Assembly (NCBI RefSeq): GCF_914271545.1
Contig: NZ_CAJZAH010000001.1
Location: forward strand, 1,054,001 to 1,118,000
Direction: 5' to 3'
Length of the DNA: 64,000 nucleotides
DNA from: Cupriavidus respiraculi
GTDB taxonomy: Bacteria; Pseudomonadota; Gammaproteobacteria; Burkholderiales; Burkholderiaceae
Every line of letters begins with the position of its first letter. Position 1 is the stretch's first letter. Position numbers and translations under genes: made by a program. Under the pieces are notes generated by a model. The model was not told where the DNA came from. It was given only the letters and a program-made list of their open reading frames with translations, and did not search any database. Below are positions 16,091 through 24,339 of this stretch, one piece after another.

Positions 16091-16123
16091 GCTCGGGCAT
16101 CGCAGGATGGCCCGGGCTTTTTT
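16091..16123 (+). terminator. Rho-independent terminator after the Bug gene
   Basis: GCTCGGGC (16091-16098) pairs with GCCCGGGC (16110-16117), with one G-T pair, across an 11-base loop. Six T residues follow. It ends the plus-strand oxidase/Bug unit just before the convergent cytochrome oxidase operon. Confidence 0.85.
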
Positions 16124-16167
16124 GTCTAGAGCCGGCGGACCACGCGTTCACGGCCCACGCCCGCGCC

Positions 16168-16779
16168 TCAGATCGTCGGCTCCCCGGTCCCCACGCCGAG
16201 CTGTCTTCCCAGCGCGACCAGCCACAGCACCAGTCCGCCGATGGCCAGCACGCCCAGCGCCTGTCCCGCACTGGCCTGCTGGTTGGTCAGGTAGACGCTG
16301 CACAGCTGCTGCGGCGCGGACTGATAGAGCATGCCAGCGAACAGCGTCATGGCCACCCAGTTGATCGCAAAGAACGCCTGGACCACCATGCCGGCGCCCG
16401 GCCACGACAGGCCGGCGGCTAGACCCGCCAGCACCACGCTCGCCACCTTCGCGATGCCGACGGCCGGCTGCAATACCGCCATGTCCAGCGCCACCGGCAG
16501 CATCCAGTAGCTGGCGACCACGGTCGCGAAGGCCAGACCCGTCAGGCCCCGGGCATTCCAGCGCGCGCGCGCCGCGCGGCCGTAGCGTCCAACCCAGCGC
16601 GAGATCCACAGTCCCACCAGACACAGCAGCGGCAGTTCGAGCGCCATATGGCGGGCCATCGACGCTTCCAGCCACGGCGCCGCCAGTCCGAGTACCGCGA
16701 GCGCCGCGCCGGGCAGCCAGGGGCCGACGGCGGGCCGGTCATGCCAGCGCACCGGCGCGGGAAAGCTAATGGCGCGCAT
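16168..16779 (-). CDS. Multi-pass membrane protein of the oxidase operon, function unknown
   Basis: This 203-residue protein has about six hydrophobic segments (roughly residues 20-38, 45-62, 78-98, 106-126, 130-150 and 172-192). It is the last gene of the cytochrome oxidase operon and overlaps the SCO-type gene by 14 bases, so translation is coupled. The segment MARHMALELPLLCLVGLW faintly recalls CtaG-type copper-delivery proteins. The protein is shorter than that family, so I do not assign it. A role in oxidase assembly or copper supply is inferred only from position. Confidence 0.7.
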   Translation of the reverse strand: MRAISFPAPVRWHDRPAVGPWLPGAALAVLGLAAPWLEASMARHMALELPLLCLVGLWISRWVGRYGRAARARWNARGLTGLAFATVVASYWMLPVALDMAVLQPAVGIAKVASVVLAGLAAGLSWPGAGMVVQAFFAINWVAMTLFAGMLYQSAPQQLCSVYLTNQQASAGQALGVLAIGGLVLWLVALGRQLGVGTGEPTI

Positions 16780-17413
16780 GGACCATGTCGGCCAGCACCA
16801 CGTCGGGCCGGTCGATGTCGTAGGCGCGCGCCAGCCGTCCGTGCGCGTCGATCAGGAAATAGGCCGCGTTGTGGGAATAGTCGCCGAGGCCATCGGGCAG
16901 CACCACGACGCCGAAGGCATCGAGCAGCGCCGGCAGGTCTTCGTCCCGGCTGACCGTGGCAAGACGCCAGAGCGCGGGATCGGCGCCATTCTTGCGGCCG
17001 TAGGCGCGCAGCACGTCGGCGGTATCGCGCCAGGGATCGAAGCTGATCGACAGCAGCCGGTAGTCGCCCGCGAGTCCGCGCCGCACGAGCTCGGCCTGCA
17101 AGTAGGCCTGCCCCGATGCGCTGCTGCGGCACACCGTGACGCAATGCGTGTACAGCAGCGTCACCACCGTCTTTCTGCCGTCGCCCGCGGCGGCCAGCGG
17201 CATGCGGGCGCCGTGCGCATCGGTCAGCTCGATCGCAGGCAGCGTGGCGGGAGAACGCGCGAGGTCGACCTGCCGGGCGCCGTCCGACGTCACGACGCGA
17301 AAGCCGCGCGTGGAGACGCCGAACAGCAGCGCGGCCAGCGCGGCGAGCAGCGCGATCGCGCAGCCGGTCCGCAGCCAGCCCTGTCGCCCCCGCGGCTCGC
17401 CCGGCGCGTTCAT
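16766..17413 (-). CDS. SCO1/SenC-type copper chaperone for cytochrome oxidase
   Basis: The 215-residue protein has one N-terminal membrane anchor (about residues 16-33) and a thioredoxin-like periplasmic domain. The copper ligands are present: C91 and C95 in YTHCVTVCRSS (CxxxC), and the distal His in GDYSHNAAYFLID. SCO proteins deliver copper to the oxidase or keep its cysteines reduced. An in-frame GTG farther upstream would add 38 arginine-rich residues overlapping the cytochrome c gene; the ATG at 17413 overlaps that gene by only four bases and gives a normal anchor. It is the fourth gene of the oxidase operon. Confidence 0.85.
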   Translation of the reverse strand: MNAPGEPRGRQGWLRTGCAIALLAALAALLFGVSTRGFRVVTSDGARQVDLARSPATLPAIELTDAHGARMPLAAAGDGRKTVVTLLYTHCVTVCRSSASGQAYLQAELVRRGLAGDYRLLSISFDPWRDTADVLRAYGRKNGADPALWRLATVSRDEDLPALLDAFGVVVLPDGLGDYSHNAAYFLIDAHGRLARAYDIDRPDVVLADMVHARH

Positions 17414-18012
17414 GTCCTGGCCGGCTTGGGCAGCTCTTCCACGCGCCACGGCGTCTTGCGCGACTCGGCTTCCTTGCGCGCGGCCGCGACGGTGGCGGCG
17501 TCCACCGCCGGCGCGCCATTGCCCCACTCCGCGCGGATATGCGTGAGCAGCGCGGCGATCTCCGCGTCGCCCAGCTGTTCGCCGAAGGCCGGCATGGCAC
17601 CGTTGTAGGTGGCCCCCAGCACCTCCACCGGACCGGTGAGTCCGTGCAGCAGGATCTGCGCGGGAATCTGCGCGTCGCCAGTGACGAACGGCGAACCGGC
17701 CAGCGGCGGGAAGACACCCGGCAAGCCCTGGCCCGTGGCCTGGTGGCAGGCCTGGCAGTTGGCGGCATAGAGCTGCTTGCCGTCCGCCACGCGGCCGCCT
17801 CCGCCTGCGGCCTGCGCCAGCGTGGCGGGGTCGCGGCGATCGCCCAGTTCCGCCAGGCCGTCCGCGCGCTGCGTCCAGATATAGCCGATGGCCCAGATCA
17901 CCATGCCGGCCACCACGCCCAGCACCAGGCGCGGCACGGGATTGTGCTTCTCGTAGGGATCGGCGTTCTCGCGGCCGCGGATGTCGCGGCCGATGTCGGG
18001 GTCCGTGTTCAT
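17410..18012 (-). CDS. Membrane-anchored monohaem cytochrome c
   Basis: This 200-residue protein has one membrane segment (about residues 27-46) followed by a class I cytochrome c domain. It has the haem site CQACH near residue 87 and a methionine ligand probably in NGAMPAFGEQL. It starts one base after the stop of the FixO-like gene. In a standard cbb3 oxidase a dihaem CcoP would stand here. Having only one haem site, this protein may take that place as electron-entry subunit or donor. That role is inferred from gene order. Confidence 0.85.
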   Translation of the reverse strand: MNTDPDIGRDIRGRENADPYEKHNPVPRLVLGVVAGMVIWAIGYIWTQRADGLAELGDRRDPATLAQAAGGGGRVADGKQLYAANCQACHQATGQGLPGVFPPLAGSPFVTGDAQIPAQILLHGLTGPVEVLGATYNGAMPAFGEQLGDAEIAALLTHIRAEWGNGAPAVDAATVAAARKEAESRKTPWRVEELPKPART

Positions 18013-18013
18013 G

Positions 18014-18691
18014 TCATTTCCCCGCGGCGGAGATGGTGGAATCGGCCTCGCCGGGCTTGCCCGGCTGGCCGGCGAGGTCCAGGGCCGCGGCGACGCTGGC
18101 CTCCGTCGGCGTCAGCACCGGATAGGTGTGCTTCAGGCCGGTCAGGTATGCGACCAGATCGACAGCCTGCGGCGTGGCCACGATGACTTTGCCGACCGGC
18201 GCGACACCCGGTGGCAGCGACACCACGCGATCCTCCTTGCCGACCCGTTCCTCGGGCTTGGCCTCGAACAGAAAGCGGTACGAGGGCATGATGCTGTCCG
18301 GCACATAAGCGCGTGGCTGGTACAGATGCCCCAGATGCCAGTCCGCGCTCGGCTGGCGCACGCCGATATTGAACAGGTCCGGCCCGGTGCGCATGGTGCC
18401 GAGCAGCGGCGGCGAGTCGTAGTGGTAATCCGCCGCCACGGACGGGCGGCCCCATCCGCGCTGCGCATCCGCGATGCCCGCCCCGGTGGAGCTGGGCTGC
18501 TGCGTATGGCAGGCGATACAGCCGTTCGCGATATACACCTCGCGGCCGCGCAGCTGCGCGCTGCTGTAGGGTGCGAGTTCCTCGGGAGCCGGCACGTCCT
18601 TCAGTTGCAGGAACGGCACGACGATCATCGCGCAGGTGGCGAGGGACAGCGTCACCATCGCCCCGCCCACCAACTTCAGTTCATTTTCCAT
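18014..18691 (-). CDS. ccoO: Monohaem cytochrome c subunit, CcoO/FixO-like
   Basis: This 225-residue subunit has an N-terminal membrane anchor (about residues 8-28). The c-type haem site is GCIACHTQQ near 57-63, and the later segment GPDLFNIGVRQPSADWHLGH is typical of CcoO. A methionine ligand is likely in SIMPSYRFL. It overlaps the catalytic subunit gene by 11 bases. Together with that gene it forms the core of a cbb3-like terminal oxidase in the cytoplasmic membrane. The subunit carries electrons from the periplasmic side to the haem-copper centre. Confidence 0.86.
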   Translation of the reverse strand: MENELKLVGGAMVTLSLATCAMIVVPFLQLKDVPAPEELAPYSSAQLRGREVYIANGCIACHTQQPSSTGAGIADAQRGWGRPSVAADYHYDSPPLLGTMRTGPDLFNIGVRQPSADWHLGHLYQPRAYVPDSIMPSYRFLFEAKPEERVGKEDRVVSLPPGVAPVGKVIVATPQAVDLVAYLTGLKHTYPVLTPTEASVAAALDLAGQPGKPGEADSTISAAGK

Positions 18692-20309
18692 CGTTCAAGG
18701 CCAGCGAAAGGGATGCGAGGCGGTCCTGCTGCCGGGCCTCGGCAGGGCGCAGCGCCATCAGTGCGAAGTGAAAGGCGAAGACCAGGTGGCCCAGGGTCAT
18801 GATCGCGCCGCCGACCGAGCGTCCCTGCAGCCACGGCAGCGTGACTGCCACCGATTCCATGAACGGCCGGGCGGGGTCGAGCAGCGCGAGCCCCTGCAGC
18901 ACGCCGCCAATGCTCAGCGCGATCAGGTACACCGCAAAGCCGAGCACGACCAGCCAGAAGTGGGCCGCGATCAGCGCCGGCTTGGGCCACGGTGCGTCCA
19001 CGATGCGCGGCATGGCGAAGTAGATGCCGCCGAAGATCACCATCGTGACGAAGCCGTACATGCCCAGATGGGCGTGCGCCACGGTGAAGTGCGTGAAGTG
19101 CGTGATGGCGTTGAGCGAGCGCAGCGCCTCGAACGAGCCCTGCACGGAGGCCAGCGTGTACATGATCGCGCCCAGCACGATGAAGCGCAGCGTCGGCGAC
19201 TGGCGCAGCACCCTGAAATGCCCCTTCAGCGTCAGATGCTGGTTCACCGAGAACGCCACCACGGGGATGATCATCATCACGCTCTGCACGATCGACAGCG
19301 TGATGAGCCAGCCGGGCACCGGCCCGCCGATCAGGTGATGGGCGCCGACCTGGCCGTAGAAGAACGCCAGCGTCCAGAAGCCTAGCAGCGACAGGTTGTA
19401 CGACTGCACCGGCCGGCCGATGATCTTGGGCAGGAAGTAGTACACCGACGCGAGCGACAGCGGCGTGTAGAACAGGCCCAGCACGTTGTGGCCGAACCAC
19501 CAGTTCATCGTCGCCTGCTCCACGCCGAAATGGACGTTCGGCACCTTGGCGACGATGTAGAGCACCGGAAACCAGAACAGCGCCGCGCCCATGTACCAGA
19601 CGGAGACGTACAGGTGATGCACGCGGCGGCGCTGCAGCATCAGCACCAGCGGCACGCCGATCAGCATGCCGCCCAGCGCGAACAGCACGCCGATCTGCCA
19701 GGGAATCTCCAGCCATTCCATGCCGGCGTTGATGCCGGTGGCGATGGCGCCCAGGCCCGCGACGAGGCCGGCGTTCCACAGCAGCGTGCCCGCCAGCGTG
19801 AAGCGTCCCCCGGTGAGCGGCGTGCGCAGCAGGCGCGGCATCATCCAGATGGCCAGCCCCAGCAGCCCCATCGGCGCCCAGCCGTAGGCCACCGCGTTCA
19901 GATGCAGCGTACGCATGCGCCCGAAGGTCTGCCACGCCTCGTCGGCCAGCAGTTCGGGCATATGCAGCTTCAGCGAACTGACCAGACCGGCGACCGACGC
20001 CACCACCAGCCACACCACGGCGCAGCTCATCATCACCAGCGAAGGCAGCGCGGTGGAGCGGTCGGCGTCGCGCCGGGACGAGAGCTCCGCGTCCAGGTCG
20101 GCCTGCTCGGCCTCGCTGCGGCCGGAGGCCGCCACGGCCACCGGCTGGCGCGCCGGGTCCTCGGGCGTGCCCACCTCGCCGGTGGCGAAAATCGTTCTCG
20201 CGCCGCTCGACTCCAGGTCGAACAGTCCCTTTCTGAGGGACCAGATAAACGCGAACAGGCCCGCTATCGAGAGCAGGAAGGTAATCAGCAACAGACTGGT
20301 GGGATCCAT
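18681..20309 (-). CDS. ccoN: cbb3-like oxidase catalytic subunit with fused CcoS-like N-terminus
   Basis: The 542-residue haem-copper oxidase subunit I has about twelve membrane segments. Metal-site motifs are kept: RTLHLNAVAYGW (haem ligand), WWFGHNVLGLFY, the SYNLSLLGFW tyrosine region, GQVGAHHLIGGP (CuB histidines) and HFTVAHAHLGMYGF. The first 45 residues are unusual. The stretch LFAFIWSLRKGLFD is that of CcoS, normally a separate small copper-assembly protein; a charged linker (about 45-90) then joins it to the CcoN part. I use the ATG at 20309 (AGGACA before it). An upstream GTG would add 15 unsupported residues. Reaction: reduction of O2 to water. No ccoP, ccoQ, ccoG or ccoI lies nearby. 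Confidence 0.86.
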   Translation of the reverse strand: MDPTSLLLITFLLSIAGLFAFIWSLRKGLFDLESSGARTIFATGEVGTPEDPARQPVAVAASGRSEAEQADLDAELSSRRDADRSTALPSLVMMSCAVVWLVVASVAGLVSSLKLHMPELLADEAWQTFGRMRTLHLNAVAYGWAPMGLLGLAIWMMPRLLRTPLTGGRFTLAGTLLWNAGLVAGLGAIATGINAGMEWLEIPWQIGVLFALGGMLIGVPLVLMLQRRRVHHLYVSVWYMGAALFWFPVLYIVAKVPNVHFGVEQATMNWWFGHNVLGLFYTPLSLASVYYFLPKIIGRPVQSYNLSLLGFWTLAFFYGQVGAHHLIGGPVPGWLITLSIVQSVMMIIPVVAFSVNQHLTLKGHFRVLRQSPTLRFIVLGAIMYTLASVQGSFEALRSLNAITHFTHFTVAHAHLGMYGFVTMVIFGGIYFAMPRIVDAPWPKPALIAAHFWLVVLGFAVYLIALSIGGVLQGLALLDPARPFMESVAVTLPWLQGRSVGGAIMTLGHLVFAFHFALMALRPAEARQQDRLASLSLALNDGK

Positions 20310-20799
20310 GATGTGTCCTGATACGGACGAAGGCGGCTGGGAGGTGGCTCCCACGGGTCGCGGGAGCTGTCAGGGCGAATGCTATGCGTCGGCCAGATCG
20401 ATAAACAGGAGCAGATGCGCTCCAAAAATGCGGATCAGGGGGCACAGGGGGCGGTGAATTGTCGCAGTGCGGCATATGTCACCGTGGACCGGACGGCTCC
20501 GGACCCGGGCGGCTAAAAATGCACATCGGACGAGTTAAAGTTACAAAAAAGATTAATTTGTTACATCGATCGGCGAAGGCATATGGAGCCGCAAACCCAT
20601 AGGAACTGCCCCGGTCCTTGCCACGCCGCCGCCCCGCAAACCACGCCGGGCAACGGTTTCGGCGTGTAGCTGCCCCCCTCGACACAGCAGCGCGCAGGCC
20701 GGCCGCCGGCCTGGCACATGGTTTGCGCTTCACTCCTCCGGCACCGCCACACCAACAAGCGGCGGGCACCTCGATAGAGTCTCTTTACGGGAAGGCATC
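20310..20799. other. 490-base divergent spacer with an AT-rich core
   Basis: This non-coding region lies between the oxidase operon and the lipoprotein gene. It contains an AT-rich block at about 20514-20570 unlike its surroundings. Within it, GTTACA occurs at 20540-20545 and again at 20560-20565, exactly 20 bases apart, with GTTAAA at 20534. This is probably promoter and regulator-binding DNA for the oxidase operon. I looked for a canonical FNR box (TTGAT-N4-ATCAA) and found none. Confidence 0.45.
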
Positions 20800-21099
20800 A
20801 TGTGGATCAGAACTCTGGCGCTCCCTGCGGCGGTGAGCGTGGCATGTGTGCTGGCGGGTTGCGCCGGCATGGGCGCGGACGACGGCGCCGAACTGGCGGA
20901 CGGCGGTTTCGGCGAGGACCCCTGGCGGCAGACCCGGGCGGCAACATCGTCGGTCGTGCTGCCGGTGACCCAGACGGGGGCCGGCATTGCGGTCATCCGG
21001 CAGGGCCTTGCACGCGCCAAGGCCAGCGAAGCCGGCGCGGCCGGCGGTAGCCACCGTTTGACCGAAGCTGCCGTCGACACGTATCCGGCCGGGGGCTAG
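20800..21099 (+). CDS. Small predicted lipoprotein, function unknown
   Basis: This 99-residue protein has a lipoprotein signal peptide: the hydrophobic core ends in the lipobox LAGC (Cys near residue 21), followed by AGMGADD. Asp after the Cys+1 position is not at +2, so outer-membrane sorting is likely. The mature 78 residues show no recognisable domain. GGGAAGG lies before the ATG. A 14-base palindrome GGTCCGGCCGGACC (21106-21119) follows the stop and might end the transcript. It is divergent from the oxidase operon, with no other clue to its role. Confidence 0.7.
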   Translation: MWIRTLALPAAVSVACVLAGCAGMGADDGAELADGGFGEDPWRQTRAATSSVVLPVTQTGAGIAVIRQGLARAKASEAGAAGGSHRLTEAAVDTYPAGG

Positions 21100-21289
21100 C
21101 GCCCAGGTCCGGCCGGACCGTTCCGGCTCCATGGGCATGGGGCCGGTTTCCACGACAGCGGCGCCGGTCTTCCCTCCTTTTTCGTTTATCTCTCCCTCTG
21201 CCTCGCGGCCATCTTGGGTGGGCGCTCGCTCGCGTTGACCCTCAATTGCCGATTTCCATTGACAGGCGGGATGCGCCGTCATACAAAGC

Positions 21290-21320
21290 CGTAAACAGAT
21301 TTACGCGTTTTTGTAGACAA
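21290..21320. promoter_or_regulatory. Candidate operators upstream of the racemase gene
   Basis: Two dyads lie about 80-110 bases before the racemase start. CGTAAA-CAGA-TTTACG (21290-21305) has 6-base perfect arms. TTGTAGACAA (21311-21320) has the TTGT-N2-ACAA shape common for FadR-subfamily GntR regulators. The GntR gene two positions downstream is the natural candidate binder. The rest of the 300-base spacer shows no gene. Confidence 0.45.
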
Positions 21321-21399
21321 TCCTGCGGACAATACGGCGGCTCGCGACCGGTCATCCGGCCCGCGAGCCCACCGATTGCCGGCGCATGCGCTCGGTCCC

Positions 21400-22140
21400 A
21401 TGAAGCTGAAGATCATCAATCCGAACACCACGCGGAGCATGACGGACAAGATCGGCGGGTGCGCGCGTGCGGTGGCCGCACCGGGCACCGAAATCGTGGC
21501 CGTCAGCCCCGGCATGGGACCGGCCTCGATCGAGAGCCACTACGACGAGGCACTGAGCGTGCCGGGGTTGCTCGAAGAAGTCATCAAAGGCGAGCGCGAA
21601 GGCGTGGATGCGTACGTGATCGCCTGCTTCGGCGACCCGGGCCTGTACGCGGCGCGAGAGGTGGCGCGCGGCCCCGTGATCGGCATCGCCGAGGCGGCCA
21701 TGCATATGGCCAGCCTGACCGGCACCGGCTTCAGCGTCGTCACCACGCTGGCGCGCACCTGCAATATCGCCTGGCATTTGGCCGAGCGCTATGGCCTCGC
21801 GCGGTTCTGCCGCAATGTCCGCGCCAGCGACCTGGCGGTGCTGGACCTGGAGCGGCCGGGCTCGGACGCGCGCCGCATCATTACCGAGGCATGCCGGCAG
21901 GCGCTTGCCGAGGACGGCAGCGACTGCATCGTGCTGGGCTGCGCGGGGATGACCGATCTGTGCGCGGAGATCGCCGACGCGATCGGCGCGCCGGTGATCG
22001 ACGGCGTCACCAGCGCGGTGAAGCTGGCCGAGGCGATGGCCGCGCTCGGCATCGCGACCAGCAAGCGCGGCGACTGGGCGCATCCACCGCCGAAGGCGTA
22101 TAGCGGCATGCTCGAGGGCTTTGGCATGGCGCGGCGATAG
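21400..22140 (+). CDS. Asp/Glu/hydantoin racemase family protein
   Basis: This 246-residue protein of the hydantoin racemase (HyuE-like) family begins with the characteristic MKLKIINPNTT. The two catalytic cysteines expected in this fold are visible in VIACFGDPGL (near residue 80) and IVLGCAGMTDL (near 183). The family interconverts D/L hydantoins or amino acids. No hydantoinase or carbamoylase is adjacent, so the substrate is open; allantoin-type racemases are an alternative. I use the ATG of MKLK rather than one eight codons upstream, because the family starts there. A GntR regulator gene follows 123 bases downstream on the same strand. Confidence 0.82.
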   Translation: MKLKIINPNTTRSMTDKIGGCARAVAAPGTEIVAVSPGMGPASIESHYDEALSVPGLLEEVIKGEREGVDAYVIACFGDPGLYAAREVARGPVIGIAEAAMHMASLTGTGFSVVTTLARTCNIAWHLAERYGLARFCRNVRASDLAVLDLERPGSDARRIITEACRQALAEDGSDCIVLGCAGMTDLCAEIADAIGAPVIDGVTSAVKLAEAMAALGIATSKRGDWAHPPPKAYSGMLEGFGMARR

Positions 22141-22202
22141 GCTTGTGCCGGGCAACTCCTGGGCAGCCCGACAAGCGGGTGCGCTCTGACCGGCCGCGCG
22201 CA

Positions 22203-22212
22203 TTGTGTACGA
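22203..22212. promoter_or_regulatory. Candidate GntR operator TTGTGTACGA
   Basis: TTGTGTACGA matches TTGT-N2-AC-N-A, the same pattern as TTGTAGACAA upstream of the racemase. It sits about 55 bases before the GntR start, suggesting autoregulation. Confidence 0.35.
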
Positions 22213-22263
22213 TACGCCCGACCATCGTCGTCGATCCTGGCGACGAGCCGACCGCTTTCCTCC

Positions 22264-23040
22264 ATGCCAACCACGCGCAACGCTTCGCCGAACATCCAGA
22301 CCGCATCCGCATCCCAACGCCGGACGGGCGGCTCGTCCGACAATTCGCGCGACAGCGGCGATGGCCCCGATGCCGCGAACAACGAGTCGATCTATCTCGG
22401 CCTGCTGACCGCGATCATGGAACACCGCCTGCTGGCGGGTACGAGACTGGTGGAGGAGCGCCTGTGCGAAGTCACGGGCGCGAGCCGGGCGCGCATCCGC
22501 CAGGTCTTCGCCCGGCTCGCCCATGAGAAGCTGATCACGCTGGTGCCCAACCGCGGCGCCTTCGTTTCCAGCCCCACGGTCGAGGAGGCGCGCCAGATCT
22601 TCCAGGCTCGCCGCTTCGTCGAACCGCAGGTGGCCGCCGTGCTGGCTCAGACGGCGACGCCCGCGCGCGTGCGCAGCCTGCGGCGTCATGCGCAGGAAGA
22701 GGACCGCGCGCGTGCCCGGGGCGACCGCGCCGCGATCATTCGCCTGTCAGGCGAATTCCATATCCTGCTCGCCGACATGGCCGGCAACCCCATCCTCGAA
22801 AAGCTGGTGCGGGAGATGGTGTCGCTGACCTGCCTCATCATCACGCTGTACGACCGCCCGGGCGCGCCGGCATGTCCCGAACACGAGCACGCCGGCCTGA
22901 TCGATGCCATCGAACGCGGGGACGAGCGCGAAGCCAGCGCCCGCATGGCGGACCACCTGGCGCACATCGAGCAATCGCTAGACCTGTCGGTGCGCGACAG
23001 CGGCGCGCCCGACTTCCGCACCATCTTCGGCAAGCGCTGA
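22264..23040 (+). CDS. GntR-family regulator, FadR/FCD subgroup
   Basis: This 258-residue regulator has a disordered N-terminus of about 40 residues. A winged helix-turn-helix follows (LVEERLCEVTGASRARIRQVFARLAHEKLI, about 63-92), then an all-helical FCD ligand-binding domain (about 105-235). The FCD metal-binding histidines are plausible in GEFHILLADM and EHEHAGLIDAI. It probably controls the racemase gene upstream and itself. No other target is obvious. Confidence 0.85.
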   Translation: MPTTRNASPNIQTASASQRRTGGSSDNSRDSGDGPDAANNESIYLGLLTAIMEHRLLAGTRLVEERLCEVTGASRARIRQVFARLAHEKLITLVPNRGAFVSSPTVEEARQIFQARRFVEPQVAAVLAQTATPARVRSLRRHAQEEDRARARGDRAAIIRLSGEFHILLADMAGNPILEKLVREMVSLTCLIITLYDRPGAPACPEHEHAGLIDAIERGDEREASARMADHLAHIEQSLDLSVRDSGAPDFRTIFGKR

Positions 23041-23068
23041 GCGTTCCCGCCCGGCCTGGCGGCGCGAA

Positions 23069-23968
23069 TCAGCGTGCGGCCTGCGCCAGCATGCTGTCGA
23101 TCTTGCGGTCCTTCTGTTCCCAGATGTCGCCCAGCCAGCGATGAAATTCCGCGCGGAACGCGGGGTCGGTGTCGTAGTCGCCGCGGCTCAGCTCGGGCGG
23201 GATGGGCAGCTCGCGCACATCGACCATCACCCGGCCGCATTGGCCGCAGGCCAGTTGCCAGAAGCTCGGCGTGCCGTCCGGATAGGCGATGGTGACGTCT
23301 AGCAGCGACTGGAACCGCTCGCCCATGGTGTTGATCGCCAGCGCCATGGCGCCCGCGCGGGGCTTGAGCAGGTGGCGGTAAGGCGAGGACTGGGCGCGAT
23401 GCTTGGCGTCGGTAAAGCGTGTGCCTTCGGCGAAGTTCATCACGCTGGTCGGCACCAGCGCGAACTTGGCGCAGGCGCGGCGGGTCGTTTCGCGGTCCTG
23501 CTTGCGCAGCTCCGGCCGCTTGCGCAGCGCCGCGCGCGAATGCCGGCGCATGAACGGAAAATCGAGCGCCCACCAGGCCAGCCCGATCACCGGCACATAG
23601 ATCAGTTCCTGTTTCAGGAAGAACTTCAGCATCGGGATGCGGCGGTTCAGCACGCGCTGCAGCACCAGGATATCGACCCAGGAGCGGTGATTGCAGTTCA
23701 CCAGGTACCAGCCCGCATAGCGCAGGTTCTCGACGCCGGTCACCTCCCAGGGTTCGCGCTGCAGCAGCCCGATCCAGGCGTTGTTGCAGCCGATCCAGCC
23801 CGCCGCGAGCTGGTTGAGCATGGCGTCGATATGCCGGCGCACGCCCGGCACGGGCAACAGCACCTTGAGAACGGACAGCGCGAACACCGGCACGCACCAG
23901 AAGATCGTATTCAGGGCCAGCAGCACGAAGCTCAGCACGCCCAGCGGGAAAGTCAGCAGCTTGCGCAT
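23069..23968 (-). CDS. LPLAT-family acyltransferase (PlsC/YihG-like)
   Basis: This 299-residue membrane acyltransferase has an N-terminal hydrophobic region (about residues 8-40). The catalytic NHRSWVD (HX4D) motif lies near residues 92-98 and the substrate-binding motif is NFAEGTRFT near 176-184. The layout matches YihG-type acyltransferases acting on glycerophospholipids at the inner membrane. The ATG at 23968 is preceded by GGGAGGCAAGG. An upstream in-frame ATG would add 48 residues with no conserved content. The gene converges on the GntR regulator with only 28 bases between stops. Confidence 0.85.
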   Translation of the reverse strand: MRKLLTFPLGVLSFVLLALNTIFWCVPVFALSVLKVLLPVPGVRRHIDAMLNQLAAGWIGCNNAWIGLLQREPWEVTGVENLRYAGWYLVNCNHRSWVDILVLQRVLNRRIPMLKFFLKQELIYVPVIGLAWWALDFPFMRRHSRAALRKRPELRKQDRETTRRACAKFALVPTSVMNFAEGTRFTDAKHRAQSSPYRHLLKPRAGAMALAINTMGERFQSLLDVTIAYPDGTPSFWQLACGQCGRVMVDVRELPIPPELSRGDYDTDPAFRAEFHRWLGDIWEQKDRKIDSMLAQAAR

Positions 23969-24339
23969 TACCTTGCCTCCCAGGGAGCCGGACGGGAGGG
24001 AAAACACCGGCCGGCGGCCGGGCGTTCGCGAAGCGGGAGATGCGATAGCGATGTCATGGGTGGGGACCGAACGAGGAGGATTGCGGCAGCCCGGCGACAT
24101 CGATGCCGGCAAACCGCCGAAAAGCCGCGATTATAGCGGCGCGGCCATCGCACCGGCATGGGACGGACCCGCACGGCACTGCCTTTGCGCGGGGCACGGG
24201 CACTACCCCACCCGCGCGCGGCTGCACTAGACTGGGATTCGCAATGCCCGTCGCACTGGCCGTGGCAATCCCATCTCGAAAAGTACTTCGCCCGCCTGCT
24301 TCGTTCGACCCGCCCGTGCTTCATTTTGCAGGAGCCGCC

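Noticed and set aside
20310-20799. FNR/ANR box for the oxidase operon
   Set aside because: I looked for TTGAT-N4-ATCAA on both strands in the spacer and saw no acceptable match.
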